Below are positions 5,475 through 9,501 of a stretch of 9,501 nt of DNA, piece by piece. The stretch lies in contig CALKYL010000319.1 of the NCBI GenBank assembly GCA_938003515.1, positions 1 through 9,501 on the forward strand. The letters are read 5' to 3'. Below the pieces are notes generated by a model. The model saw only the letters and a list, made by a program, of their open reading frames with translations. It searched no databases and was not told the origin of the DNA. This stretch comes from an uncultured bacterium. Lineage in GTDB: Bacteria > Planctomycetota > UBA1135 > UBA2386. A program made the position numbers and the translations under genes. Within the stretch, counting starts at the first letter, position 1. Each line of letters begins with the position of its first letter.

Positions 5475-6834
5475 GTCGGCGACCGTGTTGACGCTCCTCG
5501 CGCTGTGCAGCGGCGCGCTCCCCTCCGCCCCCCAGGACCCGGAAGACGTGCTCGCGCGCTACGTGCTCGAGGGCGCGCCGGCGACGGTGACCCGCGCGGA
5601 CGTCGCGCTCGAGATGGCCTACCACCTGCGCCGCCGCGAACGCGGCCGGCAGGCCTGCGACGTGCTCGTCGACGCGCTGCTGACCCGGCGCGAGGCCGAG
5701 AAGCACGGGCTGATGCCGACCGAGGCCGAGGTGCGGGCGTTCTGGCGCGAACTGCAGGACCAGCTGCGCGCCGCCGGCCGCCAGCCCGAGGAGTTCGCCG
5801 CGGTGCGCAACACCGGCGAGGCGCAGTGGCTGCGGGACCTGTCGGTGCAGCTGGCGCAGGAGCGCCTGGTGCGCCGCGAGCTCGGGCTCGGCCCGGACGC
5901 GAAGGTGACCGGCGACATGCTGCGGCTCTGGCTCGCCGAGGCGCGCGAGCGCGCTTCCGTGCGCACGGACCCCGACCGGCTGCCCGCCGGCGTCGCGGCG
6001 AAGGTCGGCGACACGAGCGTGCCGCTCGTCGAGCTGGGCTTCCTGCTGCTGCGCACGAGCGAGGACTTCGAGCGCGACCGCTTCCTGCGCCAGATCGTCT
6101 ACCTCGAGTCGCTCGAGGCGCTCGGCGAGAAGCACGGGGTCTCGGTCACGCCCGCCGACCTCGACGCCGCGGTCGAGCGGCGCCGCCGCGAAGCGAGCCG
6201 GGACCCGCGCTTCGCGGGCGTCTCGTTCGAGAACCTGCTGGAGGCCCAGGGCCTGACCGTCGCAGCGCTGCGCGAGCTGCGGGTGTTCCGCGCGCAGGTG
6301 CTGCTCGACGAGCTGGCGCTGGTGCTGTTCCCCGACGACGACCTGCGCGACGAGCTGGAGCGCGACCGCCAGCGGGTGCTCGACGAGGTCGGGCCACGGC
6401 GCCGCATCGGCGTGATCTTCGTCCGCGCGCTCGTCGATCCGAACGCGCTGATCGTGCGCAGCTTCGAGCAGGCGAAGCAGCACCTCGAGGCCGTGCGGCG
6501 CCGCATCGCCGCCGACGGCTTCGCCGCCACCGCGAGCATCGAGAGCGAGGACGGCGACAGCAAGCAGCGCGGCGGCGACGTCGGCTGGCACCGGAGGTCG
6601 AGCGACCAGCTGCCCGAGCCGGTGCTCAAGGCGGCGTTCGCGCTCGACGTCGCCGAGGTCTCGATGCCGATCGAGGCCGACGACGGCTGCTACCTGGTCA
6701 CCGTGCTCGACCGGGAGCCCGTGCCCGACGACGCCGAGCTGGTGCGGCGGCTGCGTGAGCTGCGTGCGCGGGAGCTCGGCGAGTCGCTGCTGCGCGACGC
6801 CGAGGTGGAGATCGTCGCGGGGCAGGCGCGGTGA
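5473..6834 (+). CDS. Exported parvulin-type peptidyl-prolyl isomerase / SurA-PrsA-like chaperone
   Basis: Predicted 453 residues. A short hydrophobic N-terminus (VLTLLALCSGALPSA) looks like a signal peptide, though without the usual positive charge. The C-terminal ~312-425 is a parvulin (rotamase) domain: RRIGVIFVRA first strand, a helix rich in Ala, DGFAATASIESEDGDSKQRG, then GGDVGWHRR (367-375), LPEPVLKAAFAL and VSMPIEADDGCYLVTVLDREP, as in SurA and PrsA. The N-terminal part appears to hold two copies of a SurA-N-like helical module, about 37-140 and 179-283. Each has a helix followed by EAEKHGLMPTEAEV or LGEKHGVSVTPADL. Such proteins help fold exported proteins in the periplasm. No Shine-Dalgarno precedes the ATG, chosen because the signal peptide begins there. 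The gene starts 35 nt after pstB2, so read-through is possible, and its stop overlaps the cupin gene. Client proteins are unknown. Confidence 0.85.
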   Translation: MSATVLTLLALCSGALPSAPQDPEDVLARYVLEGAPATVTRADVALEMAYHLRRRERGRQACDVLVDALLTRREAEKHGLMPTEAEVRAFWRELQDQLRAAGRQPEEFAAVRNTGEAQWLRDLSVQLAQERLVRRELGLGPDAKVTGDMLRLWLAEARERASVRTDPDRLPAGVAAKVGDTSVPLVELGFLLLRTSEDFERDRFLRQIVYLESLEALGEKHGVSVTPADLDAAVERRRREASRDPRFAGVSFENLLEAQGLTVAALRELRVFRAQVLLDELALVLFPDDDLRDELERDRQRVLDEVGPRRRIGVIFVRALVDPNALIVRSFEQAKQHLEAVRRRIAADGFAATASIESEDGDSKQRGGDVGWHRRSSDQLPEPVLKAAFALDVAEVSMPIEADDGCYLVTVLDREPVPDDAELVRRLRELRARELGESLLRDAEVEIVAGQAR

Positions 6835-7619
6835 AGCGCTGCCCGTGGACCGGGCGCGACGCGCTGCGCACCGCGGAGGTCGACGGCGCGCGCTGGCTCG
6901 CCCACGCCCGCCTGTGGCGGCCAGGCGGCGACGACGCGCTGACGACGGACGCCGGCGTCGAGACCGCGGTGATCCTGCTGTCCGGCACCTTCGACCTGGT
7001 CGGCAACGGCACGGCGTGGCCGGCGCGCGGCGCGCGCAAGACGCCGTTCCAGGGCCGGCCGATGGCCGTGTTCCTCCCGCCGGGCGCCGAGCTGCGCGCC
7101 GAGAACGGCCCCGCCGACGGGTCCGGGGAGCTCTTGCTGGTCGGCGCGCGGCAGCCGGAGCTGCCCCCGCCGGCGCAGGGACGCGAGGGCCTGAGCCGAA
7201 AGCCGCTGCTGCCGCTGGCCGGCAGCGGCAAGTCGTACGACCCGGCCTCGGGCGAGTGGCGGCCGGCCGAGACGTTCCCGACCGCCGCCGAGTCGCTGCC
7301 GTCGCGTCGCTTCGAGCGCCTGCCGGTCGGCGACACGTTCGTCGATCGCGTGTTCGCGCCCGGCTACGCCGGCGGCGGCCAGGTCCGCGTGCCCGCCGGC
7401 GCCGCGCGCGCGCCCGCCGCGGTGCCGGCCCCGCCGCCGGGCGACGAGCTGCTGCTGTTCGTGCGCCCTGCGGGCACGGCGCGCGTCGCGGCCGGCGAAC
7501 GGAGCGAGGCGGTCGAAGGCGACGCCGTGCTCTGGCTGGCGGCCGGCGAGGGCGCGACCGCGGTCGTGCACGCGGCCGCCAGCCCGTGCTACGTCGCGAT
7601 CGCCTACGCGCCGAAGTAG
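6831..7619 (+). CDS. IolB-like two-domain cupin protein lacking metal ligands, function unknown
   Basis: Predicted 262 residues, GTG start overlapping the upstream stop as GTGA. The first half (about 35-108) resembles the N-terminal cupin of 5-deoxy-glucuronate isomerase IolB/KduI: ETAVILLSGTFDLV, a GARKTPFQGRP turn, then AVFLPPGAELRAE and a LLLVGARQPE strand. A Pro/Gly-rich middle (about 112-160) includes AGSGKSYDPASGEWRPAETF, not a part of IolB that I recognise. The second half (about 165-262) has beta-strand repeats of cupin type ending in GDAVLWLAAGEGA. IolB/KduI bind a metal through three His and a Glu in the C-terminal cupin; here only His25 and His247 exist in the whole protein and no HxH motif is seen, so IolB activity is unlikely. 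No inositol genes are nearby. It may be a sensor, binding protein or diverged enzyme. It ends 13 nt from the convergent ygfZ-like gene; no terminator hairpin is evident between them. Confidence 0.7.
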   Translation: MKRCPWTGRDALRTAEVDGARWLAHARLWRPGGDDALTTDAGVETAVILLSGTFDLVGNGTAWPARGARKTPFQGRPMAVFLPPGAELRAENGPADGSGELLLVGARQPELPPPAQGREGLSRKPLLPLAGSGKSYDPASGEWRPAETFPTAAESLPSRRFERLPVGDTFVDRVFAPGYAGGGQVRVPAGAARAPAAVPAPPPGDELLLFVRPAGTARVAAGERSEAVEGDAVLWLAAGEGATAVVHAAASPCYVAIAYAPK

Positions 7620-7632
7620 CCGCAGCCCCGCG

Positions 7633-8550
7633 TCACCAGCCGGCGACGACGACTTCGCCCCCGCCCTCGGCGAACGCGAGCCGCGTGCCCACCGCCTGGA
7701 AGTCCTTCGGCAGGTAGCCGAGACCCACCCGGAATCCGAGGCCCGGTGCGGGCACCGCGCGCATCACGCGTCCGACCGGCACGCCGTCGTCGGGTTCGAC
7801 GAGCTGCACCGGCGCGTCGATCGACGGGCCGTCTGGCAGGCGCAACAGACGCAGCCGCCGGTTGACGTGGCCGTAGGTGTGGATGCGCGCGACGATCTCC
7901 TGGCCGGTGTAGCAGCCCTTCGTCGTCGAGCAGTGGTCGTCGAGATCGGCCTCGAGCGCGAGCGTCGCCGCTTCGGTCTCGACGCCGACGCGCACGAACC
8001 CGGCCGCCATGCGCAGGCACTCGGCGCGCGCGGCGTCGAGCGGCGCCCCGTCGACGGACGCGCCCTCGAGCGACACGCCCTCGCCGTGGCTGCGCGTGAA
8101 CTGCACCCCGCGCCGCGCGAACCGCACCACGAGGCCGCTTTCGCTCGACCTGGCCGCGGCGACCCCATCGCCCACCGCCGGCTCGATGCGCTCGCGGCAC
8201 GGCCCGGGCGGCCGCGCGCGCATCGTCAGCCGCTCGCTGAAGTGGTAGCGATCCAGGAGCGCGGCCAGGCGGTCGAGCTGCTCCTGCGGCACTTCGAGCA
8301 CGAAGCGTTCGCCGCCGCCGGTGACGAGGCAGGTCGCCTGCACCTTGCCCTTCGCGTCGAGGAACGCGGCCGGCGCCACGCCGCCCTGGCCGAGCGCCTG
8401 CACGTCCTGCGAGCACAGCCGCTGCAGGAACTCGCCGGCGTCCGGCCCGGTGAGGTCGAGCGCGGCGAACGGCGCGTCGCCGCGGGCGTAGGGCCCCTTG
8501 GCAAGGAGGGTTGTGGTCAGTTCGGGGAGGCTGGTCACGGGGCGTCCCAT
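7633..8550 (-). CDS. ygfZ: YgfZ/GcvT-like folate-binding protein for Fe-S cluster maintenance
   Basis: Predicted 305 residues, cytoplasmic. YgfZ/IBA57 proteins are relatives of the glycine-cleavage T-protein that bind tetrahydrofolate and support the repair or assembly of certain Fe-S enzymes. The diagnostic motif KGCYTGQEIVAR is present at 211-222 with Cys213. Other family segments are LDLTGPDAGEFLQRLCSQDV (31-50), AFLDAKGKVQA (62-72), LRMAAGFVRVGVE (179-191) and a C-terminal beta domain with VGRVMRAV and GLGYLPKDF. Length is typical (E. coli YgfZ is about 326). The ATG at 8550 is the natural start; a GGAGG lies 16 nt upstream, too far to be a convincing ribosome site. It is divergent from the Rrf2-iscS genes, which agrees with an Fe-S role. 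Confidence 0.92.
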   Translation of the reverse strand: MGRPVTSLPELTTTLLAKGPYARGDAPFAALDLTGPDAGEFLQRLCSQDVQALGQGGVAPAAFLDAKGKVQATCLVTGGGERFVLEVPQEQLDRLAALLDRYHFSERLTMRARPPGPCRERIEPAVGDGVAAARSSESGLVVRFARRGVQFTRSHGEGVSLEGASVDGAPLDAARAECLRMAAGFVRVGVETEAATLALEADLDDHCSTTKGCYTGQEIVARIHTYGHVNRRLRLLRLPDGPSIDAPVQLVEPDDGVPVGRVMRAVPAPGLGFRVGLGYLPKDFQAVGTRLAFAEGGGEVVVAGW

Positions 8551-8636
8551 CTTGGGCCCGAATGTGCCTCCATTCAGGGCTTTTTCGAGCCGAATGATTG
8601 AATGAGCCCCAATCCGGGTCTAGTTTGTCCGGTCGC
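8551..8636. promoter_or_regulatory. Divergent control region between ygfZ and the Rrf2 regulator
   Basis: This 86-nt gap is visibly more AT-rich than its surroundings and must hold start signals for both directions. GAATG occurs at 8560-8564, 8592-8596 and 8600-8604, and its complement CATTC at 8571-8575. The first and last of the left group form GAATG-N6-CATTC (8560-8575), and the other two are a direct repeat 8 bp apart. Rrf2 proteins usually repress their own promoter, so these are candidate operator elements. For the plus strand, TTGAAT (8598-8603), 17 nt, TAGTTT (8621-8626) is a possible but weak sigma-70-like promoter; it would put the transcript start only a few bases before ATG 8637, consistent with the missing Shine-Dalgarno. 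GGCT-N6-AGCC (8578-8591) could form a small stem. Confidence 0.45.
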
Positions 8637-9146
8637 ATGCTGCGCATCTCCAAGAAGGCCGACTACGCCGTGTTCCTGCTGGGCGCCATCGCCCGCCAGG
8701 GCGCGTTCCCCGGCGGCAGCGCCGCGGACACGGTGGTCAGCGCCCACGAGATCGCGAAGCAGGCCGGCCTGAACAAGTCGGTCGTCGCCAACCTGCTCAA
8801 GGACTTCGCGCGCCACGGCATGCTCGACTCGGTGCGCGGCCTGCGCGGCGGCTACCGCCTCGCGCGCGCGCCGGCGGAGATCTCGCTCGGCGAGATCCTG
8901 CAGGTCGTCGAGGGGCCGTTCACGCTCGTCGACTGCATCCCCGAGCCCGACACCGGCGCCGGCTCCGGGCTGCTGCCCCAGGCGACCAGCCAGCGACACG
9001 ACTGTTCCCTGATCGCCTTCTGCCCGAGCAAGCAGCCGATGCGCGTCGTGCACGAGCGCATCTCGAGGCTGTTCGCGGCGATCCACCTCGACGAACTGTG
9101 CGCGATGACGCCCGTGTGCAGCACGAGCGGCTCCGCGGCCACCTGA
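8637..9146 (+). CDS. Rrf2-family Fe-S transcription regulator (IscR/SUF-type)
   Basis: Predicted 169-residue DNA-binding regulator. The N-terminus [19 protein letters not shown] is typical of Rrf2 regulators beside SUF/ISC genes. Winged-helix elements: [20 protein letters not shown] (35-54, recognition helix) and wing [11 protein letters not shown] (67-77), followed by [19 protein letters not shown]. Three cysteines fit an Fe-S cluster site: Cys100, Cys123 and Cys129; His121 or His139 might be the fourth ligand. IscR has its three cysteines six residues apart; here the first gap is stretched to 23 by a Gly/Pro/Gln-rich loop (102-120). Two further cysteines (155, 161) lie near the end. The ATG at 8637 matches where family homology starts, although a TTG at 8598 is in frame. 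No ribosome site is seen. It lies 11 nt before iscS, so it probably controls that gene according to cluster supply. Confidence 0.92.
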   Translation: MLRISKKADYAVFLLGAIARQGAFPGGSAADTVVSAHEIAKQAGLNKSVVANLLKDFARHGMLDSVRGLRGGYRLARAPAEISLGEILQVVEGPFTLVDCIPEPDTGAGSGLLPQATSQRHDCSLIAFCPSKQPMRVVHERISRLFAAIHLDELCAMTPVCSTSGSAAT

Positions 9147-9157
9147 CCCACCCTGCG

Positions 9158-9501
9158 ATGAAGACCCCCATCTACCTCGATTACAGCGCCACGACGCCGT
9201 GCGACCCGCGGGTCGTGCAGCGCATGCTGCCGTTCTTCGGCGAGACCTGCGGCAACGCCGCCAGCCGCAGCCACGCCTACGGGTGGACCGCCGAAGCCGC
9301 CGTCGAGGAAGCGCGCACGCACGTCGCGCAGCTGATCGGCGCGCACCCGAAGGAGATCCTCTGGACGAGCGGCTCGACCGAGTCGAACAACCTCGCCATC
9401 AAGGGCGTGGCCCAGATGTATCGCTCGAAGGGCGACCACCTCATCACCGCGATCACCGAGCACAAGGCCGAGGACGCCGCGCTCTGGCACAACCTGGCCT
9501 T
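9158..9501 (+). CDS. iscS: Cysteine desulfurase IscS/NifS (3' end outside window)
   Basis: PLP-dependent enzyme that takes sulfur from cysteine for Fe-S cluster and thio-cofactor synthesis. The first 114 residues are visible: [29 protein letters not shown] (usually GNPASRSH), [28 protein letters not shown] and ITEHKA. His102 corresponds to the PLP-stacking His104 of E. coli IscS. The PLP lysine and active-site cysteine lie beyond the window, so completeness is untested. After TEHKA the sequence reads [10 protein letters not shown] where VLDTCRxLE is usual, a modest local divergence. It starts 11 nt after the Rrf2 stop with no clear ribosome site, so the two are likely co-transcribed. Confidence 0.95.
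   Translation, partial: MKTPIYLDYSATTPCDPRVVQRMLPFFGETCGNAASRSHAYGWTAEAAVEEARTHVAQLIGAHPKEILWTSGSTESNNLAIKGVAQMYRSKGDHLITAITEHKAEDAALWHNLA

Noticed and set aside
7201..7250. AGSGKS in the cupin protein as a P-loop
   Set aside because: The first position of the Walker A pattern is Pro, and the surroundings are a Pro/Gly-rich linker without a Walker B or nucleotide-binding fold.
7600..7660. Bidirectional terminator between the convergent cupin and ygfZ genes
   Set aside because: The 13-nt gap and flanks show no convincing stem followed by a T-run on either strand.
1..9501. CRISPR arrays, tRNA or rRNA genes, insertion sequences, phage or defence genes
   Set aside because: No regularly spaced repeats, RNA-gene signatures, transposase/integrase motifs or terminal inverted repeats were seen; the genes are housekeeping in character.

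Overview
The window is very GC-rich bacterial DNA, tightly packed with 4-nt and 8-nt gene overlaps, GTG and TTG starts and almost no spacer. Nothing in it identifies the organism. The order pstS-phoU-pstC-pstA-pstB-pstB, the divergent Fe-S genes and the base composition would fit a high-GC planctomycete-like or similar environmental bacterium, but that is a guess. No rRNA, tRNA, IS element, integrase, phage gene or CRISPR array was seen, so this looks like chromosomal housekeeping DNA.

Bases 1-5437 hold a phosphate-specific transport (Pst) operon on the plus strand: pstS (5' end outside the window), a PhoU protein with an extra C-terminal domain, pstC, pstA and two tandem pstB genes. Two things stand out. 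(1) The two PstB ATPases carry complementary defects. PstB1 has a broken Walker A, Q-loop and H-switch but a perfect LSGGQ signature. PstB2 has perfect Walker A, Q-loop, Walker B and H-switch but a broken signature (LSLEE). In a head-to-tail heterodimer this gives one complete and one dead ATP site, as in asymmetric ABC exporters, whereas the textbook PstB is a symmetric homodimer. (2) The PhoU protein ends in an arsenate-reductase/low-molecular-weight-phosphatase-like domain in which the catalytic Cys and phosphate-binding Arg of the P-loop are replaced (Asp and Pro), suggesting a pseudoenzyme used for sensing or docking. A strong hairpin lies in the pstS-phoU spacer and could lower downstream expression relative to pstS.

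Bases 5473-7619 encode an exported parvulin-type peptidyl-prolyl isomerase/chaperone of SurA/PrsA type and, overlapping it by 4 nt, a two-domain IolB-like cupin that lacks the usual metal ligands. Both are on the plus strand and may be read through from the pst operon.

Bases 7633-9501 form an iron-sulfur locus: a YgfZ/GcvT-like folate-dependent Fe-S maintenance protein on the minus strand, a short divergent control region containing repeated GAATG motifs, then on the plus strand an Rrf2-family (IscR/SUF-type) regulator with three cysteines and the first 114 codons of an IscS/NifS cysteine desulfurase that runs off the window. The regulator probably senses cluster status and controls the desulfurase, and perhaps ygfZ, from the shared control region.
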